From contig NJFT01000286.1 in the NCBI GenBank assembly GCA_002221725.1, positions 1 through 45,871 of the forward strand: a DNA stretch of 45,871 bases. Reading direction: 5' to 3'. The notes below the pieces were generated by a model. It was not told the origin of the DNA. It saw nothing but the letters and a program-made list of their open reading frames with translations, and did not search any database. The stretch is from Scedosporium boydii. Lineage: Eukaryota; Ascomycota; Sordariomycetes; Microascales; Microascaceae. The number at the start of each line of letters is the position of its first letter. Position 1 is the stretch's first letter. Positions 10,569 through 21,064 of the stretch are shown here, piece after piece. Made by a program: the position numbers and the translations under genes.

Positions 10569-11474
10569 ACAAAGGGGAGGCCGAATAGAAGGCGAAAGAA
10601 CTACTAGAGACGAATAGAAACGGTGGAAAATTCACTTCGTACACTACAAAAGATGGTGGGAATGTACCTCGTACGGAAGGAGGAAAAAAAGGAAAGAGGT
10701 CTTTGCTTACGCTGGTCCCTTCCCTCGTGGTATAACGGCCACGGCTAACAAGCTAGTTCAACAAGCGGGCGTGCCGGAAGGTCGAGGGCGGAAAGAGCTC
10801 TCGAATCGGCGATCTACTCGTTCAAGGACAGAAATGCAGGAGCCGCCCGGAACAGAAAAGTGGGGCATCCCAGCAATTCACTTCGACGGAGTTACATGTT
10901 CGACCCATGCACGCATGTGAGTTGAGTCTTGGGTCTTGGGTCTTGGGGACTTGGAACTCTTGGACTCTTGGGTATAATACCGGTGTAATATAAAATATTC
11001 AATACACTTCAGTCAGAATTAAACCTTGCAAGGAACTAGGGTCTAGAAGGGTCTAGGGGACTGCCATGCGCTCTCAGTATAATCATATGAAAAAGAAGGA
11101 AAATAATAGAACAAAATTATTGAAGTCTACAACAGTGTATTGGGAAAGGGTCATAGGGAAGGAACCTAGGCTTGCCGGAGGCGAGAGACGGAAGAACCAG
11201 GACAAGGGCATGTCTACGTTCTGCGTTTGCGTTTTTTTGTTGTTTGCCGTCTGCGCGGAGATGCATGGATCGTCCAGGAAACCGTAATCACGGGTAGCTG
11301 ATACGGGAAAGCTGTTGCTGTTGGTCTGGCATTATCGCTGACACAGAACGAAGTGAGAGAGAACCTCCCCAATTACGATGTATGTGGTACTAGCGTCTCC
11401 CAATGTGTCCCTTCCTGCCATCCGTAACTGGGGTGCGTTAATGTCGCCTCTCCCCTCTGGTGCTGCGTATCCAA

Positions 11475-11491
11475 CGAAGGAGTTTACACCA
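11475..11491 (+). repeat. Dispersed 17-base repeat, copy 1
   Basis: CGAAGGAGTTTACACCA here is identical to 14616-14632, with weaker similarity continuing for about 20 bases (GGAG/CGGC and AGTAGT elements). It is probably a fragment of an old dispersed repeat. Confidence 0.5.
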
Positions 11492-13561
11492 CGGAGCACG
11501 AAGTAGTAGGAGAAGAACGGAAGGGTGGGGTCGAATGGTTCGGGAAACAGCCACTCTAAGCTTCTTAGCTACGACACGTCGTACGACATTGACTATTATC
11601 GCCAGGGTCCGACCTATTCGAGGAAAGTATCGGGAGGGTGCGGGGCGTGTCGTTAGTAAAAAAGAAAATCATTGTGGGATTTCGTCGTTGCTTTCTTTTT
11701 TCTTTTTTTTTTCTTTTTTTTTTTTTCCTGGACAAGGGGGAAGGGAAAAAAAATATGACATTCAAACAAGAGTTGTTCGAAGCTATTCAAGTTGATGTCT
11801 GTTGTTAATGGGACTTCCAACGAGTATTTGATATTTTGGAAACTTGCTGGTGTTCAATTGATTCCTGGAAAGCTCCAATGGGCATTATTTCTCCAAGACA
11901 GCTCCTGCTGCAAAAATCAATTGAATTGGCCTTCCGAACTCTATGAGACAATGTATTCACACTAATAAATTAGCCGGCAAGGTACTTTGACTCACCCTCT
12001 GGCCGCCCCACTCAATGAGTAATAGCTGCTGCACACATTCGGAGCCAAGCCTAACGAAGCCGCAATGTTGACGACCAGCAAATACCATGTACGCAGTTTA
12101 TGATGACCGGGATGAGCCTCCTCCGCACGTCCTCATCAAGAAGAGTCAAGCCTCAAGAGAGTCCCGAAAAGAACGGCCGATGAGATGGGAAACGGGGCTT
12201 GCGTCTAGGTTGTTGGGGAACCAACTCCAGCCATGGCGTGGAAAAGGGCAATTCTGGGCCTATCCGGAATGTAGCGTATCGCTGAAAGAGCGTTTGGCGG
12301 GGAGCACCGTTACAGGAACGGATGGAAGAGGAAGTGATCGGTGCCGTGGAGACGTCATGGGGCAGGAAGGAAAAAGCATACTTTTTGTCTATCCCCCAGA
12401 ATACGTAGTATCAAACTGATCATTATAGAGTTGTCCAGTTGGGACCTGTCTAAGGGAGGGACCTAGGGGCGTGTCTTGAAGCGCGTCTCTTGGGAAAGAA
12501 GTCAAACGAGTCGATTTGTCTCGAAGTGGAAAAGGTGGAAAAGGTGGGAAAAGAAAAGGTCTGGACCTCGAGCCTTGCCGTAAAGCTAAGAGGGCAGCTT
12601 AGTTGTGGCAACGGAGCCTATTGGTTTTCCAGCCTCCAGCAGCATTGACACTAGGAGAAATGGACAGATTATGGGGAACCTATTACGCCTCTACGATCTC
12701 ATTCATCATTTCATCGACGGGAATTTGGAGTAAAGAGTGAATGGTGTAGGTTCAGAAAAAGACAACTGAACATACCAAAGGTTTACGCATATTCGGCATA
12801 AAGTTTCGAGACACCCCCCCCCTCTAACACTAACCCCCCCTTCTTCTTCTTCTTCCCAGCCCAGAAGCTCCGAACTGGAACCCCTGGGGAATCCTGGAGT
12901 AAGAACCAGACTAAAGAAGGCCTAGGTGTGGCACATCGAAATCTTTTGCAATTAATCGTTTTGCCATTCTTATGTAAAATCACTTCACTTCAATGCGATG
13001 TTGCGCTTTTGGTTGAGGCTTTGCCCGCTAAGAGACGGAAGAAGCCGGTTGAGATGGAGCTTTGGTGCGCCGGCTCTTGCTGGCACGGGATTTGATTTTT
13101 TTTCTTTTTTTCGTCCCCCCCTTTCTTCTGGTGATATTGAAACCCTCAATCCTGCAATTGGCAATGGCTATGTGTGTGCTGGCTCCATTCCGAGTTGTCC
13201 GCGAGGATCGGACATTTCGCGGGAGGATCGAGGGATCGCCCACGATTGGTTGGGAGCAGAGAGTCCTTGGATTTTTTTTTTATCTATACACTACGAAGTA
13301 GAAAGAGGAAGCATATTCAAATAGAGTATGCAGATTGTTCGTGATAATTCTCCCCTTCATGATCTGAAATGACGAAAAGGCTGAGAGATAAGATCGGGAT
13401 GGACGGATCTATGATCGGAACCCGCAATCGATCCAGTTTTCTTCACATGAAAATTTGATGGTACAAAGTAACGGCCGGAAAAGGTCCCAGGACGCCCCGT
13501 CAGAGCACAGGCAGCAGCTTTTGGAACTGGGGAAGGAAAGGAGGGAAGATCCTCGTATGTA

Positions 13562-13587
13562 GCCTTAGCAATATGCCTTAGCAATAT
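13562..13587 (+). repeat. 13-bp tandem duplication
   Basis: GCCTTAGCAATAT is present twice in perfect tandem (13562-13574 and 13575-13587). About 35 bp further on, GTTCCACT-type units repeat three times (about 13621-13643). Simple slippage products; no function is implied. Confidence 0.7.
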
Positions 13588-14615
13588 GCCAAATGGAACT
13601 TGGACCGGGTCTCAGCCCGAGTGTTCCACTGTTCCACTGTTCCACACCACGGCAAGTTACGAAGCTAGGTTAGACATCGCCGTCTAAACCATGCACCTCG
13701 GCGACCTCAATTTAGTACCGTTGGGCACGAGGTGAGGCGAAAGGAGGCGAAGCATAGAGTTGAAGGAGGTGGCTCAGTAGTCTTATTCGTCCTCTTGCCA
13801 ATTAACTAGATTACAAAGTATGCGTACGCAGAGGGGTTAAGGGAAGAAGAAACGTGGACAGAAAAGGGCCACTGAATGAACCGCATTCCGCGGAGTATTT
13901 CGCCCGAGGCCCCGGCACCCAGGAAGCATAAAGTAAAGGAAACGAGACGGGTGTTGAAGAAAATGAAACCTCCTCTTCTCCGAGGACACGATTTAAAAAG
14001 ATGGGGCCGAGAGCCGGACTGGTGCCGCGGCATCCACGAGCTAACAAGTCAGGACGTAGGAGTGTTTTGATAGGACGTCGGGATTCTTCGACATGCACAG
14101 TTCCAAATGCCCCTCGGCCGGGTTTGAGACATGGCGCGCTTCATAATCCACAGCTTCGAATTTTACATAAAAGTGGTATTATACGGCAGAAAAACGACCT
14201 AGGGATGTAAGGAAAAAGCAAAATGCAGACGACTAAATAGAGACTTAATTAGGGCTGGGCCAGGGAGGATTCGAAAGTAGGGAAGAAAATTACCGAGTTT
14301 TTGCAAAGGGCCATTTCCTTCTTGCATATTTATTTCACACCACCCTTTTCTGATCGTCCGGCCCCAATCGTTGTGCCCACACTGGATCCTTGGTCGTCTC
14401 GTATTGGTCCTTGGGGCCTGCAGGATCTTGTACCACCACCAGTTTGGGGAGGAGGAAGGATATCGCGACGGAGGTGTGTGGTGTACTTTGTAGGGAGTAG
14501 TTTAGTTTGTTGTTTCTGAGAACGGGAAGTTTCGAGTGAAGCTATTCTTGGTTTGGAAGGGGTGGAAGAGACGGAAGGCCAGACCAGGACTAGCGTCCTG
14601 TAAAGGACATCTCTG

Positions 14616-14632
14616 CGAAGGAGTTTACACCA
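14616..14632 (+). repeat. Dispersed 17-base repeat, copy 2
   Basis: Identical to 11475-11491 and in the same orientation. It lies just after a perfect 6-bp inverted repeat with a 4-nt loop at 14585-14600 (CAGGAC-TAGC-GTCCTG). Confidence 0.5.
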
Positions 14633-17600
14633 GACGGCAGTAGTCAGAGACTAAGAGTGTAATAGATTCACTGGATCGCAGCACTCGAGCTATTCTCCGA
14701 GCTTGCCCCTACCAAGTAGACTATACTACAAGTACTTCGTCCTTGTAAACTTACACTATTAGCTCCTTAAGGAGCTGTGCCTCCCCAGAAGAGGTTAAAA
14801 AAGACAAGGAAAAATCTACACTACGTAATCATCCTAGACAGACCACCCGGGACGCTCAACCTCCGAAATGGAGCACCAATGGTGTCGACACTTGCGAACC
14901 ATGAAAGATGGAGAGTATTACCAAGTAAGGATGAAAGAAGACGTTTAGCAAAAGGAGAAGAAGAAAAAATTTTTTGCAGCGGGTCACGAGGACAAGATTT
15001 TCAGAGGTATCAATGAATGAGTCACAATGGACAATCAGATCGGGAGAATTCGAGCAGCCAAGCGATCGAGGAATGGCGAAGTCGTATCCGTCGAAATTCG
15101 TATCATTGACCTGGTCACGAATTTGAGGCTCGTCAGAATGGAGAATGGAATTCGAGTCGATCGTCGATGCGGCGCATGGGAAACGGCACATTCCAGATTA
15201 TGACATTCATTAGACTCGTTTGCTCATTATTCAAGAATAACCATCACCAATATCATGTACGAAGACATCATCATCGACGATCCAATTGCCGTGTTCGGTG
15301 TCCGAGAGACGGGCCAGGCCATTATCGCGACGATCCCATCATTCCTTGGGAAGTTAATACTTGATACAGTACATCCCTTAGAGGCAGCTAGGGGCCTATC
15401 ATCAATTGGATCCATACAACCCTTGGGGAAGGGCGACCGGGACCGAACTGGACGCTGGACACCCACACACACCCCGGCCCACCGAAACAGCCCACCGCGG
15501 TAACCACCGACGAGCAAGACCGCGCCATGGTCATTTTCCAGAATGCAGGGAAGCATTTCTTTTCCCCTTTTTGTGCCCCGCGTCGCTCGATACCTCGATA
15601 CATGTTACATCATACAGCTTGAACACGGGACCGGAGTCCGCCGACCCCACAATCGGAGTCTTTGGGATTTTTCAAACTGGAAAGCCGTGCCCGAGTTTTT
15701 CCCCAATGACCCCAACTTGCCCATCCCCAGGCGCCGAAAGGGAAGGGACAAGCGACAAGCGCATCGCAAAGTCACCATGTACATTGCATTCACTACCCAA
15801 TGCTCCTTCCTCTACCACGAAGTACGTATCTCAACTTGACAGAATGGGGAGTCGCGAGAATTAGCGTTATGTACTTCGTACTTTGTCGTCACCTCCTTCC
15901 TTCGGGTCATTTTTTTTCTGTCCCCCTGGCATCCCCTGGCCTTAGCCCGTTTTCTAGCGTTAAAGGATCAATCGATGCAGGCGGGACCACGATAAGGGAA
16001 GATATTTGAGGTCTTAGGCAGCTCAATTGATTATCGGGAAAAAAAAAAGACGAAAAAAAATGTGGCCGAGAGGAGAAGCAGAAAACTGCCGATTCAGCTT
16101 CTTGGGTTACAAGGGGTCTTCCCGAGCCCTGTTCTCTTTGTTGGGGAAACCTAAGTTGACCAAGGAGTCTAGGTGAAGGACCCTGCATGCATTTGGCATA
16201 GAGGAAACGAAAAAGAAGCGAAAGAGAAAGGCAAGTAGAGACGAAGCTTTTTCGGGAGCAAACCACGTGCACCGTTTTCTTTTTCCTTTTTTTCTCTCTC
16301 TTTTTTTTTCTGGTCATTTTCTTGACAACGTATGTTGTCCCGGAGGAACCCGGACCCTTTGACGACCCTTCGACCTGGGGTTTTGGCAGATCCGGGGATT
16401 CTCGTGGGATGGCATGGGAATGACGTTCTCCCAGCTGTAAATGGTAAATGATGGGTAAAATGACTGATGTACACTGCTACACGTCTGGATTGATTTTTGT
16501 TTCGTCGCGGAAGCATCGTGACGATCCGGATACGAAGTGTAAGTGGTGGTGAGCAGGATGCAATGAATCACCAGGACAAACCAGAAGACGAGTCGTATTT
16601 TCTCTTTAATTTTCTTGTTTCTCTCTCAATTCTGGCCTTTTCTTTTCTTGTCGGCAAACGCCACTTATAGTCCTGACTACGGAGTACACGACACCAAACA
16701 GCACCGCCGATTGATGAACATCAATCTTGCTTTCTGGTTTCACGGGGACTGGTCAGCGATGGTTTCTTCTCATTTCTCTTGTTTCAAACTTTCAAACAGA
16801 TGGCTCATGAGCTGGTCGCCGGTTTAGAAAACTATCCCGATTCTAGTGCCGCTCTACATTGGTTCTTTTTTTGTCTTCCAGGCAACAAGCATCCAGCCTT
16901 GAAACCATCCATTGCTTCATAGGACTCGCTTGTATCCCCCTCTCATTTCCCCCGCGCCCTATGATTCGGAAGAGGACAGTTAGATCCGAAGATGAGGGAG
17001 ACTCCCACAGACTAGCGTCGTGAATCTCCAACGCGACCGGCCGAAAGGCAGGATCTCGGCTCCGAGCGCCGGAAACAACATCCCAGCTGTGAAGCTTCCC
17101 CCAGCTCCAAGCTAGTCCGGTTCCGCGCAATGCCGGCGCTTTGCGTGCCAAGGCACTTATATTTTCAATATTTTCTTCCATCTTCCTCAATTTGCTCTCC
17201 GCCCGCTTCTCCAACCGCGTGCAACACTGGAGCCTTGACCGCGGAGGTCCATCCTGCTACTACCAGAGCTTTGATCTTTTCAGCTCGGTCCTCGGTGTTA
17301 GACTGTGATCCGGGTCCGTTTTGTTTGTGCCTGTACCTGTGACTATGTGACAATGACTGTGACTGAATCCTGTGTTCTCCGTGATGGAAAAAGAAACAAC
17401 AAATGCCGTTTTAGCCCGGTCTCGGACAAATAAGTGTATGAGTAAAACAAACAAACGGCCTCGGAGGTTTTGTTCCTCTTCAGAGCTACCTTGTTCGAGA
17501 AAATTTTTTCTTACGCCCTTCCTTCAAGTTGAGGGAACAAATGTAGTCAAAGAAGACTTGCCGTCGGCAGCAAGCACAGCACAGCAGGTGGGGACAAAGT

Positions 17601-18499
17601 AAAGGGAAAAGGAAGCCTAACTTTTCTTCTTTATGCAGGGACGCCACGTCGTCACCGATCCTTGCCATGCCTGCAGGCGGAATAGCGGACGGGCGGACGG
17701 ATGGAGTGGAATCAATAGATGGCATATTTTCTGCTTCCATGACGTACGCTAGGCACAGGAACGACGGGGGTCAAGGTTGTTCTGAAATGAGCAAGCACTT
17801 TTATTTTGTGATAGGGGAGAGTATTTTGGTTTCAGATGTGCTGTGCTATGCCGTGCCTGGGGAATTGATGATTGAGGAGATGCGTAACGTCAGTCAATTT
17901 TGTTATGAGAATGATCTAGGAAAGATTGATGATTGATGGGAGATGTTTGGGAGGCGCGGATCCGACGGAAGATTCGGGGCGCAGTTGAGGGTTTGGACGT
18001 GGATTTAGGTTCGTGTTTGGGTTTGAGGTTTGGATTGGTTGGCGTGTTCTGGAACTCGAAATATAAGGCACTCCCCAGACTCAGACATTTCTGCCAATTA
18101 ATCATTCATCTTCACTGAGAGGAAGTTTGCGAGTCATTCAGTTTTGTGGGCTGGCCGTGACTCCTAGGCCATCGGGTTCTTCTCTTCCATGGGCATACCT
18201 GACTCTGGATGGGATTGTGATCCCAGGAGAGCAACAGAATGGAGGCTATTAAAGTAGCAGGTGCTCGCCGAAAACGAGTGCATCAAAACGAACTCAACTC
18301 TTTGTAAATCAAACAGGAGAGACACGATCAACTAACCTATACAGAATTTACACTGGCTGTGATTTTGAAATCTTGGTAGGATTCAAGCGAGCGTTCCCTC
18401 GATATCAGAGCGAAAACGGTTGACGAGCGTATAATCTGGGCGATCGCGGTAAACGAATCGCTTTTTGAACCCTTGTTATTGTCGTCCTTGGGCCATATT

Positions 18500-19165
18500 A
18501 TGATTGGCCTATTCAGCGGTATGTCTGCGCACGAGATTGCCCTCGCATCACTCTACCGCGGCGAGGACTCCGTCCCTTCTCTCGAATACTCCAAATCCGA
18601 CCCCAGGGAAGGACTTGAAGAAGAAGACAGAAGCAGCTCGGACTCGAAAATGCCTACCCCGACATCTTCTCAGGACAAGTTTCCATCTCAGGCATCGGGC
18701 TCGCAACCCCGAACCGAAAGGGCTCCGGCTCCACGCAAGAGCAAGCCCACCAGTCGTACATCCACCAAGAAAACACCCGAGTCCTCCTCATCAGAGAAGA
18801 GCCTTACCAGACAAGGCCGCCCCAGCACCGCCCAGCCTTCTCGGCCCCCACTCACAGAGGCAGCGCTCCGAGAAAGCGTCGTGAGATTGATAACTGACCT
18901 CGATCCGGAGGATAAGCTCTTCCGGGCCGATCCTGCCGCCGACGAGCGCGAGGTGCTCATCGAGCAGATGGTTGCGAGGGTCATGGAGAGGGTGGTTGAT
19001 GATGTTGGTGATATCGTGGAGTCGAGGGTGAGGAGGCTTTTGGAGCGGGAGGGGGCGCTGGAGTGGGTTTGTGTTTCTGCTGCGGGGAGGGAGAGGGCTA
19101 GAGGGAAGACGGCGCAGGGGGGAAATGGGAAGAAGAGGTTGTCCGAGGACTGGGAGATGGTTTAG
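18500..19165 (+). CDS. Hypothetical protein with disordered N-terminus and helical C-terminus
   Basis: Single exon, 221 aa from the ATG at 18500 (A at -3); an ATG at 18521 is an alternative start. The first 20 residues are hydrophobic to neutral, but I would not call them a signal peptide. Residues about 25-120 are rich in Ser, Pro, Thr, Lys and Arg and probably disordered. Residues about 120-195 change to charged, heptad-like sequence with regular Leu/Val spacing (motifs RESVVRLI and EREVLIEQMVARVMERVV), suggesting an amphipathic helix or coiled coil. The tail ends in a Lys-rich segment and DWEMV. No known domain is recognised. G/C-rich coding composition that differs from the flanking spacer, together with the helical segment, supports a real gene. 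Nothing indicates its function. Confidence 0.55.
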   Translation: MIGLFSGMSAHEIALASLYRGEDSVPSLEYSKSDPREGLEEEDRSSSDSKMPTPTSSQDKFPSQASGSQPRTERAPAPRKSKPTSRTSTKKTPESSSSEKSLTRQGRPSTAQPSRPPLTEAALRESVVRLITDLDPEDKLFRADPAADEREVLIEQMVARVMERVVDDVGDIVESRVRRLLEREGALEWVCVSAAGRERARGKTAQGGNGKKRLSEDWEMV

Positions 19166-19998
19166 AGGGCGGTTGAAGTGAAGTGATGGTTTTGTCGGGA
19201 GGACCAGTGGAAGGCAGGCCCTTTCCGTATTCTCGGTAACGTCGATCTTCATTTTGGGTAAGGAGAGGGGTCAGGGCTATCTCGTCTCGTTATGCTTTTG
19301 GGATAGTTTTTTAAATCGGTAGATTTCAGCCTGGAGAGGATCGGGATTTTCATGGGAGCCGAATGGAAAGCACTGATGTCAGTGATGCATTTTCCAACGG
19401 CTTGAAGGAACTGCAGAAATTCCCCTTCGGAAGAAACGGGATTGGGCATGCATATCTCCCATCCTGGCATATCCTTCCCTCTCCCCAGATAAGACTTTGA
19501 GGCTCGGGGTCTTCTTGATACTCCCTCTCACCCTATATACGTCTTAAGACCCCAGACACCCCGTAGCACTATAGATCATCTGTAGAGTTTACATTTAGGT
19601 CACCCTACTCCTTGATCTTGAGCTCGAACTTAGAGCGAGCCAGCTTAACGGAGAGGATACTGGGTTCTCGTCGAGTAGGAAGTAGAGATTAGTCTCTTCC
19701 GCGACCCGGATTTCCCAGGATCTCTCTCAGGCCGACACTATCCTGAGTAGATGTCTTGAATAGCCCGTGGCCATGGCAAAACAGAGAGATTCGGAAGTGG
19801 GAAGGGCATAATCTCGTCGCTCAACACCCTACCATCAACCATTCTACAGGAACTCTTTAACACTATAGTTGCACTGACTCCAGGTAATTGAAGGTCATCC
19901 TCCGATATAGAATAACAGCTCAGTCCTCAGGAAGAGGGGGGGAACCTATCCCCAACGCCTAGCAGTCACCTCTCTGCCTCGAAAATAGAGCCTCAAAT

Positions 19999-20370
19999 AT
20001 GTCTTCCTCTCCAAGGCGAAGTCCCAAGTACACGATAGCGCTTCGCCCAAATGAATCTGGAACAAAGTCCACTAACAACACATCTGATCTAGCTATTCCT
20101 ATGCCTAAAGCGCTCGTAGTCGACCGGCATGGTGAAGTTGAACTTGGATACGCCTCTCGGGAGCTTGGTCACAGCCAAGCTTCACAGGCCGTTATCGTCG
20201 GCCGTTTGAGGGATATGATTCTGGTGCTCGTTCTCGTTATCCTCCCTCTACGATTGAAACGATATCTCCGTAGCTTGTCCAAAAGGCAGCATTTTGCGGC
20301 CTTTGATACCCCCGTGATGCCCCTCGTGGAGCCTCAGCCCTCGAAGCGCCGCTGTGGAAACTCACGATAA
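19999..20370 (+). CDS. Doubtful small ORF with one hydrophobic segment
   Basis: A 123-codon frame with a true ATG (A at -3). It has a polar N-terminus, a hydrophobic stretch (MILVLVLVILPL, about residues 74-85) followed by basic residues, and a basic tail. It could encode a small membrane protein, but there is no recognisable family and no independent support, so chance is as likely. Confidence 0.22.
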   Translation: MSSSPRRSPKYTIALRPNESGTKSTNNTSDLAIPMPKALVVDRHGEVELGYASRELGHSQASQAVIVGRLRDMILVLVLVILPLRLKRYLRSLSKRQHFAAFDTPVMPLVEPQPSKRRCGNSR

Positions 20371-20388
20371 TCTTACACGGTTCATCTT

Positions 20389-20646
20389 CTAGAAGCCGAG
20401 CCGCAGTAAGCCATCCCGGAAGTTCTGAACCGAATCTCTCGTCACAAACACGTTGGCGTTCTCAATGAAACTGGATTGAGCCAGAATCTCTCTCCAGTTG
20501 CCTCTCGAGTCGTACAATTTCTGCAAGACCTCGTAGCATTTGGCCTGACCATTCGCCGCATACATCGCACACAACAGCTGTATCCGTATCCGCTCCACGC
20601 GCTGCCCGCCTCGACGGTAAGAGCATTGCCTAACTAGAAGTTCCTC
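20389..20646 (-). pseudogene. Possible 3' exon or fragment of an unrecognised gene
   Basis: The minus strand holds an open frame of about 85 codons with protein-like composition (mixed helical sequence with Tyr, Trp and Cys). It has no ATG: the frame runs back to a stop, with an acceptor-like ACACAG directly before it. It could be the last exon of a gene whose other exons I cannot find, or a relic. The family is not recognised. Confidence 0.2.
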
Positions 20647-21064
20647 CACTGTGTCACACTACTTGCCTCGCAGGAAATAATTTGGAACAAAAGACGCCCC
20701 AAAAAGTCGTGTCTTTCACGTACTGCTTGGATCAAGGTACTGAGGCTTAGCTACGTCGATGCCAGCGCAATGAGTTTGAGCAGGACCTCGGAAATTAGAA
20801 CCTATTGGCTCACTCTGTGCCTGAATGCAGATACCTCTTTTTTCAGGGTTGGCTGCGCCACACCCCGGGCATTGGTATTGGTAGCCTGGTCTGGGTTGTA
20901 TGGCCCAAATGGAAGTGTAAAAATTCCCATTTGTGCTCTTCAATTTCCCTATCTCGTCTCGTTCAAAAGCTTGAAGAATCTCTCCATCTTCGACAACTCA
21001 CGGGACTTGGAACTGGAGAAGAACGGCCTCGGTAGACGTTTTCTGGTCTTGCTTCTATGAAGTC

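Larger units (their letters stand above)
10401..18499. other. Gene-poor spacer of about 8 kb
   Basis: Many short frames on both strands, but none shows a domain, a splice chain or biased composition that would support a gene. Contents I can name: a poly-A tract near 10530-10566; repeated CTTGGGT/CTTGGA units at about 10926-10970; a 17-base repeat at 11475 and 14616; tandem duplications near 13562-13587 and 13621-13643; a hairpin at 14585-14600; exact 9-mers TACGAAGTA at 13292 and TACTTCGTA at 15872; and TACGGAGTA at 16678. No tRNA-like B box with paired arms was seen. Unannotated non-coding transcripts are possible. Confidence 0.5.
19166..21064. other. Spacer with two doubtful ORFs, upstream of the SNF2 gene
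   Basis: Mostly unstructured intergenic DNA. Two frames inside are listed separately because they may be genes or fragments. The last 300 bp before 21065 would hold the SNF2 promoter; I see no clear TATA box there. Confidence 0.4.

Noticed and set aside
10401..18499. Possible tRNA, 5S rRNA or other RNA genes
   Set aside because: I looked for B-box-like GGTTCRANTCC with paired arms and for 5S-like sequence and found no convincing candidate. A covariance-model search would be decisive.
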